From: Sporomusaceae bacterium FL31 | GTDB taxonomy: Bacteria; Bacillota; Negativicutes; DSM-1736; Dendrosporobacteraceae | Direction: 5' to 3' | Length of the DNA stretch: 64,000 nt | Assembly: GCA_003990955.1 (NCBI GenBank) | Contig: BIFV01000001.1 | Coordinates: forward strand, 62,001-126,000 | Shown here: positions 19,287 to 27,329 of the stretch, piece after piece | Position numbering within the stretch: the stretch's first letter is position 1 | Layout: each line of letters starts with the position of its first letter | Notes under the pieces: generated by a model | Database searches by the model: none | What the model saw: the letters and a program-made list of their open reading frames with translations, nothing else | What the model was told of the DNA's origin: nothing | Program-made: the position numbers and the translations under genes

Positions 19287-19309
19287 ATCCCCACCTCATG
19301 AAATTGAAA

Positions 19310-19672
19310 TTATTGATTATCTAATAAATCTTCTCTTAATACGTCGACTAATAATTCCATGTCATTTAACCGTTCACGAACTTTTTGTTCGACAAATGGA
19401 ATACGGGCAGTACCGCCAGCCGTTATCGTATAGATCCGTTTACTGCGTGTATTGGGTTTTTCCCATTTTCCTATGATATAGCCGCGCTCCTCCATAATAT
19501 GTAGTAGCGGATAGAGTGCATTCGTATTTGGGTTTAAGCGGTCGGTAGTCCGGCTACGAATTTCAGCGGCAATTTTGTTTCCATATGCCGGACCATCACT
19601 TAAAATACGAAAGATGTAGAGGGCTGTAATAGACCTAACCCAGGATTGTAGATCGTTATTTGAATTACTCAT
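19310..19672 (-). CDS. PadR-family transcriptional regulator
   Basis: 120 aa with a PadR winged helix: ALYIFRILSDGPAYGNKIAAE, then NALYPLLHIMEERGYI and the wing ending in RIYTITAGG. Regulators of this type usually repress the adjacent exporter and release DNA on binding the drug. A 12-bp palindrome lies about 33 nt upstream and is the likely operator. Confidence 0.88.
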   Translation of the reverse strand: MSNSNNDLQSWVRSITALYIFRILSDGPAYGNKIAAEIRSRTTDRLNPNTNALYPLLHIMEERGYIIGKWEKPNTRSKRIYTITAGGTARIPFVEQKVRERLNDMELLVDVLREDLLDNQ

Positions 19673-19704
19673 AGCGGTCTCCTTAACTTGATAAAATTAA
19701 TACA

Positions 19705-19716
19705 GATAATATTATC
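19705..19716. promoter_or_regulatory. Candidate PadR operator palindrome
   Basis: GATAATATTATC, a perfect 12-bp palindrome upstream of the padR start, where the minus-strand promoter is expected. Function inferred from position. Confidence 0.4.
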
Positions 19717-19851
19717 AGGGATTTTATGCCAATACAATAGAATTTTAAAATAAAGATTGATCTATTGACAAAGTGACATGTACGGGAGATATGATCATTT
19801 TTGATCTGTTTAGATTAGGCTCGCATAGTAAGCCAGCAATAACGCATGATG

Positions 19852-19868
19852 ACAACATTACATGTTGT
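19852..19868. promoter_or_regulatory. Operator-like dyad next to a -10 sequence
   Basis: ACAACAT-TAC-ATGTTGT, perfect 7-bp arms, abutting TATAAT (19868-19873). It precedes the long inverted repeat and could control a short transcript. No gene is evident. Confidence 0.35.
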
Positions 19869-19874
19869 ATAATA

Positions 19875-19922
19875 ACTCCCAGAAAGTATCTGGCAATATT
19901 GTGCCAGATACTTTCTGGGAGT
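19875..19922. repeat. Perfect 21-bp inverted repeat with 6-nt loop
   Basis: Arm 19875-19895 (ACTCCCAGAAAG...CTGGCA) is the exact complement of 19902-19922, loop ATATTG. There is no T-run on either side, so it is not a standard terminator. The 19673-20344 gap holds this repeat, a promoter, a leader element and otherwise nothing I can assign. Confidence 0.8.
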
Positions 19923-19951
19923 CGTGCTTTGAGCGATAAGCGATTAAATCC

Positions 19952-19981
19952 TTGACAATTTTTACAGGCGGATGTTAGTAT
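19952..19981 (+). promoter_or_regulatory. Promoter of the first ABC importer unit
   Basis: TTGACA (19952-19957) with TAGTAT (19976-19981), 18-nt spacer. The leader element begins about 25 nt downstream. Confidence 0.55.
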
Positions 19982-20006
19982 AGATTCAAGTTAATAATGT
20001 TTTACT

Positions 20007-20088
20007 GCTGGCTGACAAAGTAATCAGAGGCTGTATTTCTAGACTATCATGTTGTTGAACATGATAGTCTAGAAATACAGCCTTTTTT
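20007..20088 (+). promoter_or_regulatory. Antiterminator/terminator leader element before the first ABC importer
   Basis: GCT-GG-CTGA (20007-20015), loop CAAAGTAA, TCAG-A-GGC (20024-20031), then a 25-bp perfect terminator hairpin and TTTTTT. The inner helix CTGA/TCAG is the strand-swapped form of the commonest pairing, strong covariation. The gene starts 257 nt downstream, the longest distance of all copies. Confidence 0.75.
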
Positions 20089-20344
20089 ATTCGCGGGAAT
20101 GATAGTGCTATTGATTCAGACAAGAAAGGAGCGTTGTGAATAACGTGCAGTACAGTCCATCTTACACTGATTTTTCTTGGTTGAGCCGAGTCTGATCCAG
20201 GGATTGAAGGATGAATAATTTTACGGAGAATGTCTGTAACAGAAGAGCATGATCTAGGTTGATTATAGCAGTATAATCACAGCTGCCGAATTTCTGTTGC
20301 TACGACAAGATCCGTTAGCGTATATCATGAGAGAGGGAAATGTT

Positions 20345-21295
20345 ATGAAGAAACAAGTTGTTACTTGGTTGCCGGTATTTTCAGCAATTTTAGCTATTGC
20401 CGTCGATCTTTTCGTTGTAAATGCCGGCAAACATACTCCGGCCAAACAGCCCTATTTTTTCTATCTTTTGGGCATTATTTTAATAGTTTTTGCGTCCGTC
20501 GCGGTGGCAGCTTATTTTAATACCAAAGCAAAAGACTGGTTGGAAGAAAGAACGCTGTTTGTTGCTGCAACCGTTTTGTTTTTAAATGTATTAAATATCA
20601 CAACAAAGAAGCTTGCTTTATTACCGGTGATCTATTTTCCTTCACTGGATAAAGTATTAGGGATTATTGTTGAGGACAGAGAATTTCTAGCACTTTGCTT
20701 GTCATCTTCCGGAAAATTGCTGTTTACCGGCTACTTTTTTGGGGCTATTGCCGGATTTGCTACCGGGATTGCGGTGGGATTCAGTAAAGGAGCGGCTTAT
20801 TGGATCAATCCACTTATTCGCATTTTGGGACCAATTCCATCTACGGCATGGATTCCGTTAGTACTCATAAGCTTTCCAACAACTTTTTCAGCAAGTGCTT
20901 TTTTAATTGCTCTTGCGGTCTGGTTTCCGACAACGGTTATGACCAGCAGTGGGATTTTAAATGTTCAGAATGCCTACTTTGAAGTATCCAGCACCTTGGG
21001 GGCAGGAAAATATTATCAAATATTTAAGGTAGGCGTACCGGCATCAATGCCGCATATGTTTATTGGTTTATTTAATGGTACCTGCGCCTCGTTTATCACT
21101 TTGATGACTGCTGAAATGCTGGGAGTGAAGAATGGCATTGGCTGGTACATCAACTGGCAGAAAGAAATGATGGCCTATGCCAATGTATATGCCGGTCTGA
21201 TCATTATTGCAATTACCTTCTCGATATTGATTACACTCCTGTTTAAGGTACGTGATCATGTACTGGTATGGCAGAAGGGAGTTATAAAATGGTAG
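20345..21295 (+). CDS. ABC transporter permease, SsuC/TauC type
   Basis: About 316 aa. An N-terminal part with four hydrophobic helices precedes the BPD_transp_1 domain (LLFTGYFFGAIAGFATGIAVG onward) with the EAA-like loop (EVSSTLGAGKYYQIFKVGVPASMPHM). The N-terminal extension makes it longer than usual SsuC (about 250-270 aa). ATG 20345 has GAGAGGG upstream. Its end overlaps the ATPase gene start, so the three importer genes form one operon. Substrate class: sulfonates or similar small acids, by family only. Confidence 0.85.
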   Translation: MKKQVVTWLPVFSAILAIAVDLFVVNAGKHTPAKQPYFFYLLGIILIVFASVAVAAYFNTKAKDWLEERTLFVAATVLFLNVLNITTKKLALLPVIYFPSLDKVLGIIVEDREFLALCLSSSGKLLFTGYFFGAIAGFATGIAVGFSKGAAYWINPLIRILGPIPSTAWIPLVLISFPTTFSASAFLIALAVWFPTTVMTSSGILNVQNAYFEVSSTLGAGKYYQIFKVGVPASMPHMFIGLFNGTCASFITLMTAEMLGVKNGIGWYINWQKEMMAYANVYAGLIIIAITFSILITLLFKVRDHVLVWQKGVIKW

Positions 21296-22068
21296 GGGAA
21301 ATAACCGTCGAAGGAGTTATTAAGCGGTTTCCGCAGCAGGATGCAGAAGATGTAATAGCACTTAGTGGTATTGATCTTAAAATTGAGGCTGGTGAATTTG
21401 TTTCACTCATAGGACCTTCCGGTTGTGGCAAATCGACGTTGCTGCGCTTGATTGCCGGTTTAAACGGTGCAGATGAAGGGAATTTGTATATTGACGGTGA
21501 GGAAATTAGTCAGCCATCTTATGAGCGAGGGCTGGTATTCCAAAACCCTATGCTCTTTCCCTGGCTTAACGTCCATGATAATGTTGCTTTTGGTCTGAGA
21601 GCACGCAGTATATATCAAGATAACAAATCTGAAGTTGACAAATTTATTGAGTTAGTTGGTCTGGCTTCTTTCCACAAATCTTATCCTCATCAGTTGTCTG
21701 GAGGAATGGCCCAAAGAGTATCCTTGGCGCGGGCTTTGGTTAATCACCCTAAAGTACTGCTGCTTGACGAACCGCTTGGTGCGCTGGATGCTTTTACCCG
21801 CATGAATATGCAAGATGAGCTTATTCGAATATGGCAGGAACGGCAAACAACCATGATTATGGTTACTCATGACGTTGATGAAGCCATCTATTTATCTGAC
21901 CGTGTAATCGTCATGACACCAAGACCTGCCAAGATTGAAACGTGTATTGAAGTTAAGCTGTCAAGGCCAAGAGCGCGTAATAATCCTGAATTTTTAAGTT
22001 TGCGATCAAAGATTTTGGAGATCCTGAATTTTGCCGGAAGTGTCAAAGAACCTAATTATTATCTATAA
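21289..22068 (+). CDS. ABC transporter ATPase, SsuB/TauB type
   Basis: About 259 aa. Walker A GPSGCGKST, Q-loop VFQNPMLFPW, signature LSGGMAQR, Walker B LLLDEPLGALD and switch His in VTHDVDEA are all present, so it should be active. ATG 21289 overlaps the permease stop (ATGGTAG) with AAGGGAG 7 nt upstream. It powers the neighbouring permease. Confidence 0.9.
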   Translation: MVGEITVEGVIKRFPQQDAEDVIALSGIDLKIEAGEFVSLIGPSGCGKSTLLRLIAGLNGADEGNLYIDGEEISQPSYERGLVFQNPMLFPWLNVHDNVAFGLRARSIYQDNKSEVDKFIELVGLASFHKSYPHQLSGGMAQRVSLARALVNHPKVLLLDEPLGALDAFTRMNMQDELIRIWQERQTTMIMVTHDVDEAIYLSDRVIVMTPRPAKIETCIEVKLSRPRARNNPEFLSLRSKILEILNFAGSVKEPNYYL

Positions 22069-22144
22069 ATTTGCCTGTTTAGTTTTAGTATTATAGAACA
22101 AGTCATGCCAAACCGTTTGTACAGAATGGATTAAGTAGGCATTG

Positions 22145-22175
22145 GTACAACCACTTGCTTTGCGAATGGTTGTAC
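22145..22175 (+). terminator. Hairpin between ATPase and binding-protein genes
   Basis: GTACAACCA...TGGTTGTAC stem followed by a short TTTA. It may reduce read-through or stabilise the binding-protein mRNA. It lacks the GR/A box of the leader elements. Confidence 0.4.
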
Positions 22176-22212
22176 TTTATGTGATTATGATGTTGAGGGG
22201 GAGAAGTGAAAA

Positions 22213-23220
22213 ATGAATCTAAAAAAGAAACTGTCCGTTATAGCAGTAGCCTTGATATCAAGCTTACTGTTAACATCATGCGGACAAAAGCAGGAGGCAA
22301 AGACCGAGGATTACGTAGTGAAAATCGGCTACAGTGGTAGCTTATGTGAAGCACCAGTGCATATGGCATTGGAAAAAGGTTTTTTTGCTGAAGAAGGATT
22401 AAAGGTTGATTTAATCAAACTGGCACCCGGAACGGCTTTTGAAGCTGTTACAGCCGGAAAGACTGATGCCGGATTCGGATTGCTGGCCAGTCTGATTCAG
22501 CCGCTTTCCAACGGCCTGCCTATCAAAGTGACAACAGGGTTACATACCGGTTGTGACAAAGTACTGGTTCAAAAAAATAGTGGTATTAATAAGCTTACTG
22601 ATTTAAAAGGCAAGCGAATTGGCGTACCCAGCATGACCAGCAGTCCGATCATTTTTGCTAAACGGGCACTGGCCGATGCCGGTGTTGGGGTTAGTGAGAA
22701 AAATATGGAAGTAGAATTTGTTGTATTTGGTGCCAGCGATCTTCCTATTGCCTTGAAAAACGGTTCAATTGACGCGATTGCCATGAACGATCCCACAGCA
22801 GCAGTTGCGCAGAAAGAATATGATTTAACTAACTTGATTGATTCTGGTGTAGATGAACCTTACAAGCATCAATATTGCTGCGCAGCTTACGTAAGTGATA
22901 GTTTGGCAAAAGACCATCCTGAACTTGCTGCAAAATATACCCGGGCCATGCAGAAAGCAAGTGCTTGGATTCAAAAAAATCCAGACGAAACAGCCAAAAT
23001 TCAGGTTGAGAAAAAGTGGGTTGCAGGTAACGCCGAATTTAATGCCACAGTGTTGAAAACTTATAATTACAACCCTTCTGCTAAAGGTGCTTATGATGCT
23101 TTTGGAATTACTGCAAAGCAACTCCAAAAAGTTGGCATGCTTGCTCCGGATGTCGATGTAGAAACTCTGCATAAGAACAGTTTCCTCATCTTGAATGATG
23201 TGCAGGATCCGATAAAATAA
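22213..23220 (+). CDS. ABC transporter substrate-binding lipoprotein, SsuA/NMT1 type
   Basis: 335 aa. A lipoprotein signal peptide ends in LLTSC with the lipidated Cys at 23. The mature part is a periplasmic-binding fold of the NMT1/SsuA/NrtA group (EAPVHMALEKGFFAEEGL; later MTSSPIIFAKRAL). It is the capture component of the importer encoded upstream. Ligand not determinable; sulfonate, nitrate-like or pyrimidine ligands occur in the family. GGGGGAG precedes ATG 22213. Confidence 0.88.
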   Translation: MNLKKKLSVIAVALISSLLLTSCGQKQEAKTEDYVVKIGYSGSLCEAPVHMALEKGFFAEEGLKVDLIKLAPGTAFEAVTAGKTDAGFGLLASLIQPLSNGLPIKVTTGLHTGCDKVLVQKNSGINKLTDLKGKRIGVPSMTSSPIIFAKRALADAGVGVSEKNMEVEFVVFGASDLPIALKNGSIDAIAMNDPTAAVAQKEYDLTNLIDSGVDEPYKHQYCCAAYVSDSLAKDHPELAAKYTRAMQKASAWIQKNPDETAKIQVEKKWVAGNAEFNATVLKTYNYNPSAKGAYDAFGITAKQLQKVGMLAPDVDVETLHKNSFLILNDVQDPIK

Positions 23221-23239
23221 CTAGTTAGGGTGTTAACAT

Positions 23240-23309
23240 GCTAAAGGCCAGATTGAGCTATCTTATGACAAAGATAATTCAATCTGGCCTTTAGCTCTTG
23301 CTAATCAGA
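23240..23309 (-). promoter_or_regulatory. Leader-like element with 17-bp inverted repeat after the first ABC importer
   Basis: Perfect arms GCTAAAGGCCAGATTGA (23240-23256) and its complement (23279-23295). On the minus strand it is preceded by TCT-GA-TTAG, loop, CTAA-A-GGC, a close match to the regulon element; on the plus strand the box is poor. Neither side has a good T-run. It may be the importer's terminator derived from, or doubling as, an element directing antisense transcription. Orientation is uncertain. Confidence 0.45.
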
Positions 23310-23447
23310 CAGATCTTAATATATTTTATATAATGATATTATCAATGAAACCCGTCTCTTTGCCTAGGCTCTAGAAATACCATAATAATAACTAAAAGTA
23401 CTATTAAGAAAAATTCTTGGCTATCAAAAAAATAAACAATAAAAACT

Positions 23448-23476
23448 TTGAAATTTATGCTGCCATGTTTTATAAT
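23448..23476 (+). promoter_or_regulatory. Promoter of the phosphatase-like gene
   Basis: TTGAAA (23448-23453), 17-nt spacer, TATAAT (23471-23476). Confidence 0.6.
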
Positions 23477-23514
23477 AAACGCAATTAATCAGTTGAAAAT
23501 TGAATGGGCTTATT

Positions 23515-23569
23515 GCCGACTAGTTGCGAACTGGAGGCTATACTCACTGTATGAGTATAGCTTTTTTTT
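23515..23569 (+). promoter_or_regulatory. Antiterminator/terminator leader element before the phosphatase-like gene
   Basis: GCC-GA-CTAG (23515-23523), loop TTGCGAA, CTGG-A-GGC (23531-23538), terminator GGCTATACTC...GAGTATAGC and eight Ts. The outer stem GCC/GGC is fully Watson-Crick here. The ribosome binding site follows at once. Confidence 0.75.
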
Positions 23570-23587
23570 GTTAAAGGAGGGTAGACT

Positions 23588-24808
23588 ATGCGGAGAAAAG
23601 CAATGAAGTTTGGTGTGCGGATTATGATTATCATGGTTATCATTATTACATTTCCAGCAGTACCAATTCCTTTTAGAGTCGTATCAATGGGAAGTGCCAT
23701 TCCTGATCATATTCTTCTGACCTGGAGTGAAGATCCTCAAACAACTCAATTAATAACCTGGCGAATGGATATTGGGGCTGAAGATGGGTTTGTTCAATAT
23801 GTGGAGGATTTAAAAGATTTTCCATTTCCATATGATGTCAGATCTGTAACTTCCACTGTAGAGAAATTAACAACAAATGCCGGGAATATGAGCATCCACT
23901 CTGTTAATCTAACCAGGCTTAAGCCTGATACCCGTTATTATTACCGGGTAGGCTATGGAAATATATGGACTGGATGGCGTCCATTTACCACTGCGCCTGC
24001 AGAGAACAAGGATTTTACATTTTTAGTATTGGGAAAGCCTGATCGTGTTTCCTACGATACCTGGGGAGAAACACTGCACCAGGCTTATCAATATTATCCC
24101 AAAGCTGCATTTTTTATCAATGCAGGCACTTTAGTTGATGATGAACAGGATTATATGCAGTGGGCTGCCTGGTTTAAAGCGGCCAAAGGCATTGTTGACA
24201 CTTTACCGATCATGCCTATAAGCGGAGCGAGCATGTCGGAGAATCAAGCATCTTCGCCTAACCTATACAATGCAATGTTTAAGGTGCCCTATGGAGAAAC
24301 GATAAAATTAAAGGAGCAGGCGTATTCAAAAAATTATGGAGATGTCCATTTTATTATGATCAAAATTTCTGATAATCCGCAACAAGCTGAGTACCGTGAA
24401 TTACTTAAGTGGTTAGACCAGGATTTAAGCAAGACAAATAAGAAATGGAAAGTGGCAGTGATTTCGAATGATATTCTTCAGGAAGAGCTGTCTAAACTAT
24501 TCGGAAAATATCATGTTGATGTCGTTTTTATTGGCAATAAAGCTATATATTCTCATATTTATTCCTTGCAAGGCAATACGCCTTCATTTAATATGAGGCA
24601 AAGAAGGGATATTAATTCTATAGAGCAAGAGTTCCCGGCGAATTCAGATAATGCGTCTATTTTGTGGGATGCAGTTCATTATCAAACACAGCCTGAACCA
24701 TTTTTCTTAGCAGTAACAGTGAAAGATGACGTTATGAACATGCAGATTTCAAATCAGCACGGTTATCCAATCAATTATTGGTCAATCGAAAAATGCTGTA
24801 TAAAATGA
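23588..24808 (+). CDS. Degenerate metallophosphatase with purple-acid-phosphatase N-terminal domain
   Basis: 406 aa: an N-terminal membrane or signal segment (about residues 10-30), a fibronectin-like PAP N-terminal domain (DHILLTWSEDPQTTQLITWR; HSVNLTRLKPDTRYYYRVGYG) and a metallophosphatase fold. The metal-binding motifs are lost: the family GDxQ is GKPD, NAGDLVDDG is NAGTLVDDE, GNHE is GASM, and the C-terminal GHxH position reads GNKAIY. It is therefore probably not an active phosphatase but a binding or structural protein outside the membrane. AAAGGAGG precedes ATG 23588. The frame is intact, so it is not a decayed pseudogene. Confidence 0.75.
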   Translation: MRRKAMKFGVRIMIIMVIIITFPAVPIPFRVVSMGSAIPDHILLTWSEDPQTTQLITWRMDIGAEDGFVQYVEDLKDFPFPYDVRSVTSTVEKLTTNAGNMSIHSVNLTRLKPDTRYYYRVGYGNIWTGWRPFTTAPAENKDFTFLVLGKPDRVSYDTWGETLHQAYQYYPKAAFFINAGTLVDDEQDYMQWAAWFKAAKGIVDTLPIMPISGASMSENQASSPNLYNAMFKVPYGETIKLKEQAYSKNYGDVHFIMIKISDNPQQAEYRELLKWLDQDLSKTNKKWKVAVISNDILQEELSKLFGKYHVDVVFIGNKAIYSHIYSLQGNTPSFNMRQRRDINSIEQEFPANSDNASILWDAVHYQTQPEPFFLAVTVKDDVMNMQISNQHGYPINYWSIEKCCIK

Positions 24809-24823
24809 TTAGGGTAAAAAAAT

Positions 24824-24860
24824 AAAAGTCATCGGCAAAGGAATTTCGCCGATGACTTTT
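24824..24860. terminator. Bidirectional terminator
   Basis: AAAAGTCATCGGC / GCCGATGACTTTT with A-run before and T-run after, placed between convergent genes. Confidence 0.85.
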
Positions 24861-24872
24861 ATTGCAGCATAA

Positions 24873-25835
24873 TTATACTGGAAATATGATTCTGGCTATA
24901 TAGATCGCAAATGTGAGTGTGACGGCACTTGCAATTGTCGACATCATAACAGCCTGAGAAGCAAAATCCTGATTGTTATCGCATTCTACGGCAATTAACG
25001 CAGTATTGACTGCAGTGGGGACAGCATGAGCAATGAATATTGTCTGAGCAACAGCACCGGTAAAGCCCAACATATGGATATAAACGAGTGCTATCAATGG
25101 ACTAATCATTAACTTTATAAAGGTTGATAAATATACTTCCGGGTTTCTAAAATCAAAGCAAGTTTTGGAGAGTTGCACTCCTAATGTTATTAGGGACATG
25201 GGAACAAGTGCATTCTTCAGATATTCCAAAGCAGGCCAGAGCGTAGTGGTTGTCAAGTCTATTGATGTGTTTTTAAGGATCAGTGCAATGGGGATGGCAT
25301 AGATGGAAGGCATTCCTAATATTTGTGCTAATGATTTACGGGTACTCATAGTAGCTTTGCCTGCATTATAAAATCCAATTGTATTTGTAGTAATATTTTG
25401 CAGTACCAGAATAATAATTTGGGCTGTAATGGCTTCGTGGAGGTAGGGCGTCTTACCATCTATAACAAAGGGGGCACTGGTGAAAACCAGTGTGATGAGT
25501 GAAATTCCGATGTTGCCCGAGTTATTAAACATGACTGAGTTTTTGAATGCATTCGTAAGCCCGACATTGTAGCCGCGAATTCTTGCAATAAACCGACTAA
25601 TGATATCATTCGTGATCAACATCAGTATTCCGCAGATTAAAACATTGAACAGTTCCAGTTGGAGCGTTGATGTATAGAGATTCACAAAGATAAATGAGGG
25701 TACAATTAAATAAAATAATAATTTACTTAAACTGTGAATGTGCAGATCAAATTTTTTATTTAGTAAGTACCCCAAAATGATGATTAAAAAAATAGGGACA
25801 ATATTGTGATTAAGAATATGGAAAAAAACAGTCAA
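24873..25835 (-). CDS. AEC-family transporter (auxin efflux carrier/malate permease type)
   Basis: 320 aa with about ten hydrophobic segments and two inverted five-helix halves, as in the AEC family (MleP, MdcF). Bacterial members carry malate, malonate or other small organic acids; the substrate here is unknown. It stands alone on the minus strand, divergent from the phosphotriesterase-like gene. No leader element precedes it. Confidence 0.85.
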   Translation of the reverse strand: MTVFFHILNHNIVPIFLIIILGYLLNKKFDLHIHSLSKLLFYLIVPSFIFVNLYTSTLQLELFNVLICGILMLITNDIISRFIARIRGYNVGLTNAFKNSVMFNNSGNIGISLITLVFTSAPFVIDGKTPYLHEAITAQIIILVLQNITTNTIGFYNAGKATMSTRKSLAQILGMPSIYAIPIALILKNTSIDLTTTTLWPALEYLKNALVPMSLITLGVQLSKTCFDFRNPEVYLSTFIKLMISPLIALVYIHMLGFTGAVAQTIFIAHAVPTAVNTALIAVECDNNQDFASQAVMMSTIASAVTLTFAIYIARIIFPV

Positions 25836-25978
25836 GGTTATCAGATCCTATCTATGAAAATATCCTTCCTATATTATTGTAGGAAAGATGTAATTTTACT
25901 TTTGCAGCATAGGATATAAAAGAGTTGCTTACATAGGGCTGTGAGAGGTACTTGTTAGTAGGGGAAAGGACTGATTGC

Positions 25979-27085
25979 ATGTCTCAGAAAATTATGACAG
26001 TCTGTGGACTGATTGAACCAGCGCAATTGGGTTTTACTTCTATGCATGAACATATTTTATCTGACTGTTCCATGTTTCGCAATAGGCAAAGAAAATCTTG
26101 CATGGCTATCAACCAAAGTGTTATTAAAAAGGAAAACAAGCTGACGTTGAAAAACCGGTCAAAAGTACGTCATAGTATAACTTCGTCCTTAGATAATTTG
26201 AAGTTAGATAACGAATCTATTATGGCAGCTGAGGTCGCAGGGTTTCAATCAGTAGGTGGTGATGCCATCGTTGAAGTGAGTGCTCCAGGCATTCGAAGCT
26301 CAGCAGATGATCTTATTAAAATTCGCCGGATAAGCGAGCAAACTGCAGTTCATATTGTGGTTTCTACTGGTTTATATGCAGAATATACGTGGCCGGATTA
26401 TTACCGGAATATGACCTTTGATTCTTATGTTAGTTTTTTACGGAGTGAGATTCATCGAGGTATTGGTGAAACTGGGATATTTCCTGGACATATTAAGGCT
26501 GCTTATGAGGTGCCTAGCCGCCAGCTTGATGAGTATTTACGGGCGGCAGCTTATGTTTCAGGTGAAACAGGGCTATCCTTACAAGTTCATTTAGGACCGG
26601 ATATCACAGCTGATGAACTACGTAACCATGTACTTCGGCCATTACTACAAGGTGGCTGTATTCCTGGAAAAACAATTTTATGCCACGTTCAGTTGCTAAT
26701 GGGAGTTCTTTCGTTAGAAGAGCTTGTAACTAAACCTGGCCAAATTCCTTTTGATATCAGTCTGCATAAAGAATTGCTTGAACAAGGCTTTATCCTATCT
26801 TTTACACCTTTTGGGTTTGAAGCTGATGATGAGCCATTAGGTATAGCTCTCTATCCTGACTGGTATATATTATCAGGCCTTGTAAGTCTGATCCGTGATG
26901 GCTACGCAGCGCAATTAGTCATTGGAAATGATGTATTTACGAAACTAGCCACCTGCCATGGAGGGGGTGAAGGGTATTTGAGACTTGCTGAGTTTGTAGT
27001 CCCAACCCTGAAAAACTGTGGTATTTCTGAGGCTGATATTACTAAGATAATGGTTGGAAATCCTGCTAGGATTTTAGCTTTTTGA
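25979..27085 (+). CDS. Phosphotriesterase-family metal hydrolase
   Basis: About 368 aa, amidohydrolase-superfamily PTE branch. Metal ligands are visible: HEH at residues 23-25, the bridging Lys in GHIKAAYEV, His in QVHLG and CHVQ, and Asp in GNDVF. Members act as lactonases or esterases more often than true phosphotriesterases. ATG 25979 has GGGAAAGGA upstream; an earlier in-frame start at 25952 lacks a site. No leader element precedes this gene. Confidence 0.8.
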   Translation: MSQKIMTVCGLIEPAQLGFTSMHEHILSDCSMFRNRQRKSCMAINQSVIKKENKLTLKNRSKVRHSITSSLDNLKLDNESIMAAEVAGFQSVGGDAIVEVSAPGIRSSADDLIKIRRISEQTAVHIVVSTGLYAEYTWPDYYRNMTFDSYVSFLRSEIHRGIGETGIFPGHIKAAYEVPSRQLDEYLRAAAYVSGETGLSLQVHLGPDITADELRNHVLRPLLQGGCIPGKTILCHVQLLMGVLSLEELVTKPGQIPFDISLHKELLEQGFILSFTPFGFEADDEPLGIALYPDWYILSGLVSLIRDGYAAQLVIGNDVFTKLATCHGGGEGYLRLAEFVVPTLKNCGISEADITKIMVGNPARILAF

Positions 27086-27110
27086 TTCGTATTAAACGAA
27101 AGCTTGAATG

Positions 27111-27139
27111 AGCTCTCTAAGTTTGGAAGAGAGCTTTTT
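27111..27139 (+). terminator. Terminator of the phosphotriesterase-like gene
   Basis: AGCTCTC...GAGAGCT stem followed by TTTTT. Confidence 0.75.
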
Positions 27140-27153
27140 GCCTCATCCAACTA

Positions 27154-27182
27154 TTGACAGACTGTTTAAATCACTATAAAAT
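27154..27182 (+). promoter_or_regulatory. Promoter of the UroD methyltransferase unit
   Basis: TTGACA (27154-27159), 17-nt spacer, TAAAAT (27177-27182). Confidence 0.65.
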
Positions 27183-27196
27183 AAATCTATCTTAAT

Positions 27197-27270
27197 GCTG
27201 GTTAGCTAAAAAACTAAAGGCTAGAGGAATATTTTCTATTCGGAAATGTTCCTCTGGCCTTTAGTTTTTT
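27197..27270 (+). promoter_or_regulatory. Antiterminator/terminator leader element before the UroD methyltransferase
   Basis: GCT-GG-TTAG (27197-27205), loop CTAAAAAA, CTAA-A-GGC (27214-27221), terminator CTAAAGGC...GGCCTTTAG and TTTTTT. The inner pair TTAG/CTAA covaries with other copies. Confidence 0.8.
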
Positions 27271-27329
27271 ATATTCATGTTTCGTAATAATCGAGCATTA
27301 CAATACTCGAAGAAGGGGGAGGAAATAGA

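Noticed and set aside
22120..22180. Regulon element before the first substrate-binding gene
   Set aside because: A hairpin exists, but the GR/A loop and GGC overlap are absent.
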